Of a stretch of DNA of 64,000 nt, positions 45,536 to 57,858 are shown one piece after another (position 1 is the first letter of the stretch; each line of letters opens with the position of its first letter). This DNA is from Betaproteobacteria bacterium (GTDB lineage: Bacteria > Pseudomonadota > Gammaproteobacteria > Burkholderiales > WYBJ01), in the NCBI GenBank assembly GCA_009377585.1, contig WHTS01000017.1, forward strand, positions 1 to 64,000. The letters are read 5' to 3'. Both the position numbers and the translations under genes were made by a program. The notes beneath the pieces are model-generated. The model was not told where the DNA came from, did no database searches, and saw only the letters and a list, made by a program, of their open reading frames with translations.

Positions 45536-46426
45536 TCAGCGTCGCTTCTTCATGCCGATGCGGCCGGCATAGTCGCGCGCGAACTGCCATGCCACGCGGC
45601 CGCTGCGAGAGCCGCGGGCGAGCGCCCACTGCACCGCTTCGCGGCGCACCGCCTCGTCGATGGCCGCAGCGGGCGCATAGTGCCGCACCCAGTGCGCGGC
45701 GATGGCGAGGTAGTCGTCCTGGTCGAAGGAATAGAACGACACCCACAGCCCGAAGCGCTCCGAGAGCGAGATCTTCTCCTCGACCGTTTCGCCGGGATGG
45801 ATTTCCTCGTCGACATGCCGGTACTCCAGGTTCTCGTGCATGTACTCGGGCATCAGGTGGCGGCGGTTCGAGGTCGCATAGATGAGCACGTTGTCGCTCG
45901 CTGCAGCGATCGAGCCGTCGAGCACGACCTTGAGCGCCTTGTAGCCCGGATCGTCGGCCTCGAAGGACAGGTCGTCGCAATAGACGACGAAGCGCTCGGG
46001 TCGGCCGCAGACCTGCTCGACGATGTCGGCCAGATCGACCAGATCGTGCTTCTCCACTTCGATCAGGCGCAGCCCCCTGCCCGCATACTTGTTCAGCAGC
46101 GCCTTCACCAGCGACGACTTGCCGGTGCCGCGCGCGCCCGTGAGCAGCACGTTGTTCGCCGGCAACCCTTGCACGAACTGGCGCGTGTTCTGCTCCACCA
46201 GGCGCTTCTGCGGATCGATCCCGCACAGATCTTCCAGGCGAATGCGGTGCGGCTGCGGGATCGGCTGCAGGTAGCCTTTCACGCCGCGCTTGCGCCAGCG
46301 CCATGCGATCGCGGCTTTCCACTCCGTCCCGGCCGGCGGCGTGGGCAGAACGAGCTCCAGGCGCTCCATGAGGCGCTCGGCCCGCGTCATCAGCTCGTGT
46401 GCGTTGCTGCTGTTCGTCTTGGTCAT
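45536..46426 (-). CDS. ATP-binding protein of the DUF815 family
   Basis: 296 residues from ATG 46426 (MTKTNSSNAHELMTRAERLM). AAA-type ATPase: Walker A LTGARGTGKSSLVKALL, Walker B FVVYCDDLSF, sensor-like NVLIYATSNRRHLMPEYM and DEEIHPGETVEEKISLSERF. Its cellular role is not established. Located between argJ and the Nudix-ThiE gene, a conserved betaproteobacterial neighbourhood. Confidence 0.9.
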   Translation of the reverse strand: MTKTNSSNAHELMTRAERLMERLELVLPTPPAGTEWKAAIAWRWRKRGVKGYLQPIPQPHRIRLEDLCGIDPQKRLVEQNTRQFVQGLPANNVLLTGARGTGKSSLVKALLNKYAGRGLRLIEVEKHDLVDLADIVEQVCGRPERFVVYCDDLSFEADDPGYKALKVVLDGSIAAASDNVLIYATSNRRHLMPEYMHENLEYRHVDEEIHPGETVEEKISLSERFGLWVSFYSFDQDDYLAIAAHWVRHYAPAAAIDEAVRREAVQWALARGSRSGRVAWQFARDYAGRIGMKKRR

Positions 46427-46470
46427 TCGAAAGCCTGCGCGGGCTTGCCTCCCCGGCCCGGCGCAGGGCG

Positions 46471-47733
46471 TCAGGTGCGGTACTCGGCGTTGATGGTCAC
46501 GTAATCGTGCGAGAGATCGCAGCTCCAAAGCGTCGCGCGCTGCGCCCCGCGGTGCAAGTCGACTCGCACCAGGAACTCGCTCTTCGCCATGGCGCGCTTG
46601 CCCTCCTCCTCGACGTATTCCGGATGGCGAGCACCGGCGGTGGCGACGTGGACATCGTCGATGTAGAGATCGAGCCGATCCACGTCCAGGTCGTCGATGC
46701 CGCTGTAACCGATCGCACACAGGATGCGCCCCAGGTTCGGATCGGAAGCGAAGAAGGCCGTCTTGACCAGAGGCGAATGGGCGATGGCGTAGCCGACCCG
46801 ACGGCATTCGTCGATGGTCTTTCCGCCTTCGATTTGCAGCGTCACGAACTTGGTGGCGCCTTCGCCGTCGCGCACGATCGCCTGCGCCAATTCGGTCGCG
46901 ACCTCGGTGATCGCGGCGCGCAACTGCTCGAACGCCTTGCCTCTAGCGCGCTCGATGCGAGGCAGCTCCGCCGTCCCTGTCGCCAGCAGGATCAGCGCGT
47001 CGTTGGTCGAGGTGTCGCCGTCCACACTGATGCAATTGAAGGAGCGTTCGACGGCATGGGCGATTGCCGCATCGAGCGCGGCCGGGGAGACCGGCGCGTC
47101 GGTCGCGACGAAACCCAGCATCGTCGCCATGTTGGGCCGGATCATGCCCGAGCCCTTGGCGATGCCGGTGACCTTGACGGCCGTGCCCGCCATGTCGACG
47201 CTGCGCGATGCGGCTTTCGGCAGCGTATCGGTGGTCATGATCGCTTCCGCGGCGGACAGCCAGTTGTCGGCGCGCAGATCCGTGCGGCAGGCTTGCAAAC
47301 CGGAGACGATGCGATCGACCGGCAAGCGCTCCATGATGACGCCGGTCGAAAACGGCAGCACCTGCGAGGGCGCGCATCCCATGGCTTCGGCGACCGCCGC
47401 ACAGACCGCACGCGCATCCTCGATCCCCTGCGCGCCGGTGCCGGCGTTCGCGCAGCCGGTATTGACCACCAGCGCGCGAATCGAGCCGGCCTCGCGTGCC
47501 AGATGCTCGCGTGCCAGATGCTCGCGTGCCAGATGCTCGCGTGCCACCACGACCGGGGCAGCGCACAGGCGATTGCGCGTGAATACGCCGGCCACGGTCG
47601 TGCCCGCTCGCAATCCGAGGATCAGAAGATCCTTGCGGTCGGGTTTACGGATGTTGGCGCGGGCGACTCCGAGCGTCACGCCTTCGATTGAAGCCAATGC
47701 GCGCGCATCCGGTAGGGCGAGATTGACGGCCAT
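46471..47733 (-). CDS. argJ: bifunctional ornithine acetyltransferase/N-acetylglutamate synthase ArgJ
   Basis: Recycles acetyl groups in arginine synthesis. 420 residues from ATG 47733. The self-cleavage site is intact: Ala203-Thr204 in [12 protein letters not shown], with Thr204 as nucleophile. Substrate residues in [16 protein letters not shown] and [10 protein letters not shown] are present. Residues ~65-83 ([19 protein letters not shown]) come from an in-frame 15-bp tandem repeat, an insertion not expected in the family just before [16 protein letters not shown]. Lies 13 bp downstream of secA. Confidence 0.95.
   Translation of the reverse strand: MAVNLALPDARALASIEGVTLGVARANIRKPDRKDLLILGLRAGTTVAGVFTRNRLCAAPVVVAREHLAREHLAREHLAREAGSIRALVVNTGCANAGTGAQGIEDARAVCAAVAEAMGCAPSQVLPFSTGVIMERLPVDRIVSGLQACRTDLRADNWLSAAEAIMTTDTLPKAASRSVDMAGTAVKVTGIAKGSGMIRPNMATMLGFVATDAPVSPAALDAAIAHAVERSFNCISVDGDTSTNDALILLATGTAELPRIERARGKAFEQLRAAITEVATELAQAIVRDGEGATKFVTLQIEGGKTIDECRRVGYAIAHSPLVKTAFFASDPNLGRILCAIGYSGIDDLDVDRLDLYIDDVHVATAGARHPEYVEEEGKRAMAKSEFLVRVDLHRGAQRATLWSCDLSHDYVTINAEYRT
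47491..47545. repeat. 15-bp in-frame tandem repeat inside argJ
   Basis: Unit CTCGCGTGCCAGATG occurs three times without mismatch (47491-47535), followed by its first ten bases (47536-47545). On the coding strand each unit encodes HLARE. Typical of slipped-strand expansion and contraction; one unit gained or lost keeps the frame. Confidence 0.97.
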
Positions 47734-47746
47734 GGTGCCGATCCTC

Positions 47747-50488
<2,742 letters not shown>

Positions 50489-50623
50489 TCGGATTACGCC
50501 TTGCTTCGGCTCTCTGGCAGCCCGCCCGGCACGCGTTCGCAGCCGGACCGGCAAGTCCGAGCGCCAGAACGCAAAAGGGGGTGAGGACCATGTCCCACCC
50601 CCTGCTGCCAACGGCATGGGCGC

Positions 50624-51544
50624 CTAGCCCGATAGACGCAGGAACCGCGCCGGATTCTGCGGGACGCCGTGATGGATCACCTCGAAATGAAGATGCGGCC
50701 CGGTCACCCGGCCGGTGCTGCCGACCTCGCCGATCGTCATACCCTTCATGACGACACCGCCAACCCGGGAGAGGCGCTTGGAGCAGTGCGCATAACGCGT
50801 CACCAGACCGTTGCCGTGATCGACCTCGATCATATTACCATACTGAGGATGGTACTCCGACGCGATCACGACCCCCGCAGCCGCGGCCAGGATCGGGGTT
50901 CCGTGCTTGGCCATGAAATCCACGCCGTCGTGAAAGGCCCGCCGGCCGTTGAAAGGATCGAGTCGCCAGCCGAAATCGGAGGTATAGGTGCCGGCGCGAA
51001 TCGGCAGCACCGAGGGAGCCAACTGCTTCTTCACGTTGTCGGCCGTAAGCAGCGAATCGAGCAAGCCCAGCGAATCACCGCGTTCGTCGACCTCGCGGGC
51101 GAGGAAATCGAGCCGGCGCGCCAGCTCGGTGAACGACAGCGGGTCGGAAGGCAGTTGCGATACGGCGCCGCCGCGGGCCGGCGGCATTTCGAACAGGAAG
51201 TCCTGCGGCTTGAAGCCGGCAAGGCGCGCCACGCGTTCACCGAGCGTATCCAGGCGCAGGATCTGGGCCTGCAGCTCGCCCAGGCGGGTGGCCATGGCAT
51301 CGAGGTTATCGCGCACGTACGCCTGGGTACGCTCGCTGTCCTCGCGCGTCGTCGTATCGGAGAATAACGATGACAACAGTGGATCGTGCGACTGCGCTGC
51401 GTAACGCAACATGGCGTAATTGATGAAGACTGCCAACACGACCAGCGCCGCCAAAACGAGTGCGAACCCGCCGACGATATGGCTGCGGCCCAGAGTGATG
51501 GACTTGGCCGTCGGCCGTCGGCTGGAAACCAGGATGATGTTCAT
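50624..51544 (-). CDS. M23 family metallopeptidase (LytM-type), membrane anchored
   Basis: 306 residues. One N-terminal membrane helix (GGFALVLAALVVLAVFINYA), a coiled-coil-prone segment and a C-terminal LytM domain. Zinc ligands are in FHDGVDFMAKHGTP (HxxxD) and TGPHLHFEV (HxH). Degrades peptidoglycan cross-links or activates amidases. Its place between secA and lpxC is typical of betaproteobacteria. Confidence 0.93.
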   Translation of the reverse strand: MNIILVSSRRPTAKSITLGRSHIVGGFALVLAALVVLAVFINYAMLRYAAQSHDPLLSSLFSDTTTREDSERTQAYVRDNLDAMATRLGELQAQILRLDTLGERVARLAGFKPQDFLFEMPPARGGAVSQLPSDPLSFTELARRLDFLAREVDERGDSLGLLDSLLTADNVKKQLAPSVLPIRAGTYTSDFGWRLDPFNGRRAFHDGVDFMAKHGTPILAAAAGVVIASEYHPQYGNMIEVDHGNGLVTRYAHCSKRLSRVGGVVMKGMTIGEVGSTGRVTGPHLHFEVIHHGVPQNPARFLRLSG

Positions 51545-51561
51545 CGTTCCCCCCGCCGCTC

Positions 51562-51993
51562 ATGCCTGCACGTAAGGTATCCGAGATACTCGGCGCGGAT
51601 AGCGCTCTCGGCAATCTGGCCGCGGCGTCGCGCCGCCTGGAGCAATTGCAGCGAATCTATCTGGAAACCGTGCCCGCCGCTTTTTCCCGAGCCAGTCGCG
51701 TCGGTTCGGCTCGCGGGGGCGTCGCAACTATTATCGCCAGCAATGGCGCGGTAGCGGCGAAGCTGAGGCAAATGACGCCCCGGATTCTCGACGGCTTCAA
51801 GCGGCACGGGCTCGAATTTAATTCAATGCATATCGAAGTGCAAGCTGACGCCGCAGTCGAACGTCCCGGGGCCGCAGGTGCAATGCGACTCTCGCCGGCC
51901 GCATCGAGCGCCCTCGAGGAAGCTTTGCGCACCGTCCCGCCTTCGCCTTTGCGGGATGCGTTGAAACGCCTCGCGCGCAGGCGCGGCAGCTAG
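51562..51993 (+). CDS. DUF721 (DciA-like) family protein
   Basis: 143 residues from ATG 51562 (MPARKVSEILGADSALGNLA). DUF721 includes DciA, the ancestral DnaB-helicase loader partner, but shorter members like this one near lpxC/secA are uncharacterised. Helix LAAASRRLEQLQRIYLETVP and the GVATIIASNGAVAAKLRQM region are visible. The TAG stop overlaps the first two bases of an inverted-repeat element, so the natural C-terminus may have been cut or replaced. Divergent from the M23 gene by 17 bp. Confidence 0.82.
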   Translation: MPARKVSEILGADSALGNLAAASRRLEQLQRIYLETVPAAFSRASRVGSARGGVATIIASNGAVAAKLRQMTPRILDGFKRHGLEFNSMHIEVQADAAVERPGAAGAMRLSPAASSALEEALRTVPPSPLRDALKRLARRRGS

Positions 51994-52181
51994 TGTCCTG
52001 AGTCCGAAATTCACCGCGCAAAAGATGCCGAGAATCGACGCCATACATTGTCGCGAATCCTCGCCAGGTGTCCAACCTGGCTGTGGTTCGCTTTGCGTCT
52101 GGCGCCGATTTCGACCTTTGCCCGCTTGGCCTCAGGGCAGATGTTCGAGATTGCTGCGACGAACCTCGGACTCAGGACACT
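51992..52181. mobile_element. 190-bp MITE-like element with 16-bp perfect terminal inverted repeats
   Basis: AGTGTCCTGAGTCCGA at 51992-52007 is the exact reverse complement of 52166-52181. The 158 bp between carry no recognisable gene and include a smaller hairpin (CCAGGT at 52064-52069 with ACCTGG at 52075-52080). No target-site duplication is seen. Most likely a non-autonomous element or IS remnant. It starts at the DUF721 stop codon and ends 9 bp before the stop codon of the small membrane protein gene on the other strand. Confidence 0.68.
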
Positions 52182-52190
52182 GGCCCGCGC

Positions 52191-52370
52191 TTACAGCAGC
52201 CGCTCCAGCATGTAGAGCAGCGCCAGCACCACGCCGGCGACCAGCGCGAGTCGCAGCACCTGGAAGGCGAACCGCAGCCAGCGTCGATTGCGCGTTATGA
52301 CGTAGGCAAGCAGCGCCGCACCGATGGTGGCAATGGCGAGAAAGCCGAGCAGCCGTATGACGATCAGCAT
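52191..52370 (-). CDS. small two-helix membrane protein, 59 residues
   Basis: ATG 52370 to TAA 52193-52191. Two hydrophobic helices (IRLLGFLAIATIGAALLAYV and ALVAGVVLALLYMLERLL) flank a basic turn (ITRNRRWLRF). The charge pattern predicts both ends on the periplasmic side. Function unknown. It lies 45 bp downstream of lpxC on the same strand and may share its transcript. Composition and codon use fit a real gene. Confidence 0.72.
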   Translation of the reverse strand: MLIVIRLLGFLAIATIGAALLAYVITRNRRWLRFAFQVLRLALVAGVVLALLYMLERLL

Positions 52371-52415
52371 CGTGCCTGGCGCGAGTTGGAGCGCGCGCGG
52401 CGAAACCTGCAGCCG

Positions 52416-53327
52416 CTATACGGGCTGCAGCCGCGCCTGCAGCAACGCGGGCGCCGCCTCGCCACGCCCGAAGCTCACCTGTTCGTAGGCTGCGGGTTCG
52501 GCCAGCAACTGCCGCAGCAGCAGGTTGTTCACCGCGTGACCGGACTTGTGCGCCGAGTAGGCGCCGATGACGGGGTGCCCGAGCAGGTACAGGTCGCCGA
52601 TGGCATCGAGCACCTTGTGCTTGACGAACTCGTTGTCGTAACGAAGCCCGTCGTTGTTGAGCACCCGGTATTCGTCCATCACGATGGCGTTGTCGAGACT
52701 GCCGCCGAGCCCCAGGCCTTGCTCGCGCATGGTCTCGACATCCTGCATGAAGCCGTAAGTTCGTGCGCGGCTCACCTCGTCGATATACGAAGTGTCGGCG
52801 AAGTCCACACATACGCTCTGCTGGCCCGATGCGAACACCGGATGCCGATACTCGATGGTGAAGACGATGCGGAAGCCATGGTAGGGATCGAAGCGCGCCC
52901 ATTTGTCGCCGTCACGCACTTCCACCGGACGCAGGATGCGGATGAAGCGCTTGGGCGCCTTCTGCTCCTCGATACCGGCAGACTGGATCAGGAACACGAA
53001 CGGCCCCGCGCTACCGTCCAGAATCGGTATCTCGGGGCCGCCCACGTCGACATAGGCATTGTCGATGCCGAGGCCGGCGAACGCCGACATCAGGTGCTCG
53101 ACCGTCGATATGCGCGCCGAGCCCACCTGGATGCAGGTGGAGAGCCGCGTGTCCACGACCGAGCTCGCTTGCGCCCGCTCGTGCGCCGGCGGATCGAGAT
53201 CGGTGCGCGTAAAAACGATCCCGGTGTCGGCCGAGGCGGGACGCAACGTCAGCACGACCTTTTCGCCCGAGTGCAATCCCACACCGACGGCCCGAATTTT
53301 GGACTTCAATGTGCGTTGCTTGATCAT
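52416..53327 (-). CDS. lpxC: UDP-3-O-acyl-N-acetylglucosamine deacetylase LpxC
   Basis: Committed step of lipid A synthesis, a zinc amidase. 303 residues from ATG 53327 ([20 protein letters not shown]). Zinc ligands are His in [17 protein letters not shown] and the H-x3-D pair in [17 protein letters not shown]; the catalytic His lies in [14 protein letters not shown]. Frame continues upstream but the family start is clear. Follows ftsZ in the conserved dcw order. Confidence 0.97.
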   Translation of the reverse strand: MIKQRTLKSKIRAVGVGLHSGEKVVLTLRPASADTGIVFTRTDLDPPAHERAQASSVVDTRLSTCIQVGSARISTVEHLMSAFAGLGIDNAYVDVGGPEIPILDGSAGPFVFLIQSAGIEEQKAPKRFIRILRPVEVRDGDKWARFDPYHGFRIVFTIEYRHPVFASGQQSVCVDFADTSYIDEVSRARTYGFMQDVETMREQGLGLGGSLDNAIVMDEYRVLNNDGLRYDNEFVKHKVLDAIGDLYLLGHPVIGAYSAHKSGHAVNNLLLRQLLAEPAAYEQVSFGRGEAAPALLQARLQPV

Positions 53328-53392
53328 CCTGGCACGCGTCTTGACGTTCGTGGCAGTTGCACCGATAGTCGCACTGATAGTTGAGCCGATCG

Positions 53393-53422
53393 AGTGTAGC
53401 ACGCTTGCTGCATTGCAACCAA
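53393..53422 (-). promoter_or_regulatory. candidate lpxC promoter
   Basis: Minus-strand TTGGTT (53422-53417), 18-bp spacer, TACACT (53398-53393), 66 bp upstream of the lpxC start. lpxC has its own promoter in other proteobacteria. The ftsZ-lpxC gap of 162 bp contains no clear terminator. Confidence 0.42.
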
Positions 53423-53489
53423 CCGCATCTCCCGCACCCGCAACAAGGCGCGTGCGGGGCCGGTGTTGCGCGCAACGGCGGCGCGCATT

Positions 53490-54656
53490 TCAATCGGCCT
53501 GCTTGCGCAGAAACGCCGGTATGTCCAGCTCTTCCACGCCGGAGTGCTTCAGAGCCTCCACCGTGGCGCGATTGCGCCGCATGATGGCCGGTGTCTGATC
53601 CAGCACCGAGTAATCCACTTCGCCGGGCTCCATCGCGGGCGAGTTGTCGGTACCGGTCTTCACGACGCTTAACGCCTTGGGCTGCTGGCGGTTTACCGCG
53701 GCGCCCAATCCGGTCGCGACGATCGTCACGCGCAGCTCGTCGTTGAGGTTGTCCTCGAACACCGCGCCCACGATCACGGTCGCACTGTCGGCCGTGAAAG
53801 CGCGGATGGTGTTCATCACCTCGTGCATCTCCTTCATCTTCAGGGTGCCCCTGGCCGCCGAGATGTTGACCAGCACGCCGCGGGCGTCGCGGATGTTGAT
53901 GTCCTCGAGCAGCGGGCAGGCCACCGCCTGCTCGGCCGCGACGCGCGCGCGATCCACCCCGGCAGCGCAGGCCGAACCCATCATCGCCATGCCCATCTCG
54001 GACATGACCGTGCGCACGTCGGCGAAATCCACGTTGATCATGCCGGGGCAGCTGATGATCTCGGCGATGCCCGCGACCGCGCCGTGCAGCACGTCGTTGG
54101 CGGCGCGAAACGCGTCATCGACCGTGATGTCCTCGCCCAGCACGTGCATCAGCTTGTCGTTCGGGATGACGATGAGCGAGTCGACGTGCTCGGTCAGCAG
54201 CTCGAGCCCCTCCTGCGCGAGCTTCTGCCGCTTGCCCTCGAAGGAAAAGGGCTTGGTGACGACCGCCACCGTGAGGATGCCCAGCTCCTTGGCGACCTGC
54301 GCGACCACCGGGGCTGCGCCCGTTCCGGTACCGCCGCCCATGCCGGCGGTCAGGAACAGCATGTCGGCGCCGCGAATGAGCTCGGCGATGCGGTCCCGGT
54401 CCTCCATCGCGGCGGCGCGCCCGATCTCGGGGTCCGCGCCGGCGCCGAGGCCCTTGGTGATGTCGGAGCCCAGCTGCAGCTGCACCTTGGCCTGATTGCG
54501 CCGCAGCGCCTGAACATCGGTATTGGCCGCGATGAATTCGACGCCCTTCACGCCCTTGTCGATCATGTGGTCGACCGCGTTGCCGCCGCATCCTCCGACG
54601 CCGAACACCTTGATGACTGCTTCCTGGGATTGCGCCTCGATGAATTCAAATGCCAT
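53490..54656 (-). CDS. ftsZ: cell division protein FtsZ
   Basis: Tubulin-like GTPase forming the division ring. 388 residues. Nucleotide-binding GVGGCGGNAVDHMI, the tubulin signature TAGMGGGTGTGAAP, T7-loop NVDFADVRTVMSE. After a ~50-residue linker the conserved C-terminal peptide LDIPAFLRKQAD, which binds FtsA, ZapD and MinC, is intact. 54 bp downstream of ftsA. Confidence 0.99.
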   Translation of the reverse strand: MAFEFIEAQSQEAVIKVFGVGGCGGNAVDHMIDKGVKGVEFIAANTDVQALRRNQAKVQLQLGSDITKGLGAGADPEIGRAAAMEDRDRIAELIRGADMLFLTAGMGGGTGTGAAPVVAQVAKELGILTVAVVTKPFSFEGKRQKLAQEGLELLTEHVDSLIVIPNDKLMHVLGEDITVDDAFRAANDVLHGAVAGIAEIISCPGMINVDFADVRTVMSEMGMAMMGSACAAGVDRARVAAEQAVACPLLEDINIRDARGVLVNISAARGTLKMKEMHEVMNTIRAFTADSATVIVGAVFEDNLNDELRVTIVATGLGAAVNRQQPKALSVVKTGTDNSPAMEPGEVDYSVLDQTPAIMRRNRATVEALKHSGVEELDIPAFLRKQAD

Positions 54657-54710
54657 CTGCTTCTCCTTTGTCGTTGGCTGCTGCGAGCGCGTTGCCGCGA
54701 CCCTCGGTTG

Positions 54711-55949
54711 CTAGAAATTTCCGGTGACCCAGCTTCTCATCCGTTCGAACACCTGCCCTATCGATCCGCTTTGCAACTTGACCAGTTCGTTGTGCCGGTG
54801 CTGCTCCAGGCCCGTGAGCAGCAGGCCGACGCCGGTGGAATAGCGCGGCGTGGAGACGACTCCGGCGAGCCCGCCGAGATAGCGCGGAACGCCGAGGCGC
54901 ACCGGCATGTGGAAGAGCTCCTCGCCGAGCTCGACCATGCCCTGCATGACCGCCGAGCCGCCTGTGACGACCACCCCGGAGGACAGCAGCTCCTCGTAGC
55001 CGCTCGAGCGCAGCTCGCGTTGCACCAGCGAGTACAGCTCCTCCACGCGCGGCTCGATCACTTCCGCGAGCGTCTGGCGCGAAAGTTGGCGCGGCCCGCG
55101 ATCGCCGACGCCGGGAACTTCGACCATCTGCTCCGGATCGGCGAGCTGGCGCAGCGCGCAGCCGTACTTGATCTTGATCTCCTCGGCGTCCTTGGTCGGC
55201 GTGCGCAACGCCATGGCGATGTCGTTGGTGATCTGGTCGCCGGCGATCGGAATCACCGCGGTATGGCGGATGGCGCCGTGGGTGAACACCGCCATGTCGG
55301 TGGTGCCGCCGCCGATGTCGACCAGGCACACGCCGAGATCCTTCTCGTCCTCGGAAATCGTGGCGGTCGCGGAAGCGAGTGGCTGCAGGATGAGATCGCG
55401 CACTTCCAGCCCGCAGCGGCGCACGCACTTGATGATGTTCTGCGCCGCCGACACGGCACCCGTGACGATGTGCACCTTCACTTCCAGCCGCACGCCGCTC
55501 ATGCCGAGCGGCTCGCGCACGTCCTCCTGGCCGTCGATGATGAATTCCTGGTTGAGCACGTGCAGGATCTGCTGGTCGGTCGGGATGTTCACCGCCCGCG
55601 CGGTCTCGATCACGCGCAGCACGTCCTGCTGCGTGACTTCCTTGTCCTTGATCGCCACCATGCCGTGCGAGTTGTAGCTCTTGATGTGGCTGCCCGCGAT
55701 GCCGGCGTAGACCTCGCGGATCTTGCAGTCGGCCATCAGCTCGGCTTCCTGCAGCGCGCGCTGGATGGCGTTCACCGTCGATTCGATGTTCACCACCACG
55801 CCCTTCTTCAGCCCCCTGGACGGCTGGCTGCCCATGCCGATGATCTCGGCCGTGTCGTCGTCCCTGATCTCGGCGACGATGGCGACCACCTTCGAGGTCC
55901 CGATGTCGAGTGCGACCAACAGGTTCTTGCTGTCCTTCGGTCTGGTCAT
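54711..55949 (-). CDS. ftsA: cell division protein FtsA
   Basis: Actin-like ATPase that tethers FtsZ to the membrane. 412 residues. NLLVALDIGTSKVVAIVAEI (phosphate 1), CLVDIGGGTTDMAVFTHGAI (phosphate 2) and VVTGGSAVMQGM (adenosine motif). The SHS2/1C domain and a C-terminal amphipathic helix (GQVFERMRSWVTGNF) are present. The start codon overlaps the ftsQ stop codon (ATGA). Confidence 0.98.
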   Translation of the reverse strand: MTRPKDSKNLLVALDIGTSKVVAIVAEIRDDDTAEIIGMGSQPSRGLKKGVVVNIESTVNAIQRALQEAELMADCKIREVYAGIAGSHIKSYNSHGMVAIKDKEVTQQDVLRVIETARAVNIPTDQQILHVLNQEFIIDGQEDVREPLGMSGVRLEVKVHIVTGAVSAAQNIIKCVRRCGLEVRDLILQPLASATATISEDEKDLGVCLVDIGGGTTDMAVFTHGAIRHTAVIPIAGDQITNDIAMALRTPTKDAEEIKIKYGCALRQLADPEQMVEVPGVGDRGPRQLSRQTLAEVIEPRVEELYSLVQRELRSSGYEELLSSGVVVTGGSAVMQGMVELGEELFHMPVRLGVPRYLGGLAGVVSTPRYSTGVGLLLTGLEQHRHNELVKLQSGSIGQVFERMRSWVTGNF

Positions 55950-56674
55950 TTACGTCGTTCCTTCGCCTCGGCGCGCGCGAGCTCCGGTACCCGCACCGCA
56001 AAGCCGTTCGCATAGCGCAGATCCACGTACTCCATGGGCCGCCCGAGCAAGCTGGCTGCCTGGGTATAGCTCTGCACGAAGCGGGCAAGCCTCCCTTCGA
56101 TGTCGGCGCGTCCGAGCTCCAGCGCCGTCCCCCCGTCGAGCCGGATCGACCAGGCGCGGCGCGCCGACAGGTTCACCTGCACGGGCTCGCGGCCGATCCG
56201 CTCCAGACTGCGACGGAAATAGGCGTACTGGATGGCCATTTCCTTCGCCGCCCCGTTCGGACCGTTGAACGCCGGTAGCTTTCCCTCGTAGTGCGCGTGG
56301 AACACTTCGCCTTGCGCGTTCACCAGTCCCAGCGTTCCCCAGCGCGCAAGCGGCACGTGCTCTTCCAGCGTGACGTCGAGTCGATCGGGCCATTGCCGGC
56401 GCACGTCCGCCCTGCGCACCCAGGTAATGCTCTCGAAGCCCTTGCGCGCCCGCGCTAGGTCCAGGGTGAAGAAATTCCCGCGCAATTGCTGCCGCACGAT
56501 CGCCTCGATTTCGGCTCGCTGCACATGAGCCGGTTGCGCGCTGATACGCACCTCGCGCAGGGGAAAGACCGGCAAATGCACCGCGACCATGAAGAGCGCA
56601 TAGAAGATGGCCAGGAACGCGGCTCCGAAGAGCGCGTTCGCGATCGCGTTCAGTGCTTCCGGCCTGTCCCACAT
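55946..56674 (-). CDS. ftsQ: cell division protein FtsQ
   Basis: Bitopic membrane protein of the FtsQLB complex. 242 residues: short cytoplasmic N-terminus, one helix (GAAFLAIFYALFMVAVHL), POTRA domain (FPLREVRISAQPAHVQRAEI), then the beta domain (SITWVRRADVRRQWPDRLDV). Located between ddlB and ftsA as usual. Confidence 0.96.
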   Translation of the reverse strand: MWDRPEALNAIANALFGAAFLAIFYALFMVAVHLPVFPLREVRISAQPAHVQRAEIEAIVRQQLRGNFFTLDLARARKGFESITWVRRADVRRQWPDRLDVTLEEHVPLARWGTLGLVNAQGEVFHAHYEGKLPAFNGPNGAAKEMAIQYAYFRRSLERIGREPVQVNLSARRAWSIRLDGGTALELGRADIEGRLARFVQSYTQAASLLGRPMEYVDLRYANGFAVRVPELARAEAKERRK

Positions 56675-56756
56675 GTCGCGCGACGTTCGTCATCCCCCGC
56701 CTGTCAGCCCTGCATGCGCCGACCCGTTCGTCCATATGCTCGCTCGCACCGCCTTG

Positions 56757-57680
56757 CTAGCCTCGTACACGCGCCGACCCCAGGATGCGCAGCACGAGCT
56801 CGTCGAATTCGATCCCCTGCGCGCGCGCCGCCATCGGCACCAGGCTGTGGTCCGTCATGCCCGGAATGGTGTTCACCTCCAGGCAATAAGGGCGGCCGGA
56901 ACGATCGCGCATGAGATCGACCCGCCCCCAGCCTGTGGCGCCGACGGCGCGAAAGGCCTCCAGCGCCAGCGACTGCAGCGCCTGCTCTTCCGCGGCGGCA
57001 AGCCCGCAGGGCACCCGATAGCGCGTGTCGGACGCGTGGTACTTCGCCTCGTAGTCGTAGAACACCCGCGGAGTTTCCAGGCGGATCAGCGGCAGCGCTT
57101 CGTCGTCCAGGATCGCCGCGGTGAGCTCGTCGCCATCGACGAACTGCTCGGCGAGCACGATTGCGTCGTGGCGGGCGGCGAGCCGATAGGCGGGTTCGAG
57201 CTGCTCGATGCTCGTCACCTTGCTGATGCCGATGCTCGAGCCCTCGCACGCGGGCTTCACCATGAGCGGAAGTCCCAGCGCGGCCACGACCGCAGCCCAA
57301 TCGCTCGCAGCGTCGAGCAGCCGGTGCGCCGGCGTCGGAATTCCGAGCGCTTGCCAGACGAGCTTGGTGCGCCATTTGTCCATGGCGAGCGCACTGGCGA
57401 GCACGCCGCTGCCGGTGTAGGGCAAGTCGAGCCACTCGAGCACGCCTTGCACCGTGCCGTCCTCGCCGAAGCGGCCGTGCAGCGCAATGAAAACCCGTTC
57501 GAAGCGCTCGGCGATGAGCTCGGGCAGACTGCGGTCCTTGGGATCGAAGGCGTGCGCATCCACGCCCCGGGACTTGAGCGCCCGCAATACCATCGCGCCG
57601 CTCGCGAGCGAGACGTCGCGTTCGGCCGAGCGGCCGCCCAGCAGCACCGCGACCTTGCCGAATCGAGCGGCGTCGCTCAT
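56757..57680 (-). CDS. ddlB: D-alanine--D-alanine ligase
   Basis: Makes D-Ala-D-Ala for the peptidoglycan stem. 307 residues ([20 protein letters not shown]). ATP-grasp ligase with [58 protein letters not shown] and the C-terminal [12 protein letters not shown]. The gap to murB upstream is 223 bp and contains repeats, although the two genes are often adjacent. Confidence 0.98.
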   Translation of the reverse strand: MSDAARFGKVAVLLGGRSAERDVSLASGAMVLRALKSRGVDAHAFDPKDRSLPELIAERFERVFIALHGRFGEDGTVQGVLEWLDLPYTGSGVLASALAMDKWRTKLVWQALGIPTPAHRLLDAASDWAAVVAALGLPLMVKPACEGSSIGISKVTSIEQLEPAYRLAARHDAIVLAEQFVDGDELTAAILDDEALPLIRLETPRVFYDYEAKYHASDTRYRVPCGLAAAEEQALQSLALEAFRAVGATGWGRVDLMRDRSGRPYCLEVNTIPGMTDHSLVPMAARAQGIEFDELVLRILGSARVRG

Positions 57681-57741
57681 GGCGCCGCCTCCGAACGATC
57701 ATCGAGTCGAGAACGCCGAGCCGTCGTCGGCCTGGCGGCAG

Positions 57742-57847
57742 TTCGCTTTGCGGTCGATCCCCGCAAGCGGGCACCTCCGAACCGGTTGATGTAGATGAAC
57801 GGCCAAGCCTTCGGTGTCCGGCGCCATTCGCTTTGCGGTCGATCCCC
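57742..57847. repeat. pair of REP-like hairpin repeats between murB and ddlB
   Basis: TTCGCTTTGCGGTCGATCCC plus C occurs at 57742-57762 and 57827-57847. Each copy runs straight into a short hairpin that differs in sequence but keeps pairing: CCCC-GCAAG-CGGG-type in the first and CCCCACTGCGTGGGG in the second. A conserved tail plus a covarying stem is the pattern of REP elements. No coding sequence is recognisable in the 223-bp gap. Confidence 0.72.
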
Positions 57848-57858
57848 ACTGCGTGGGG

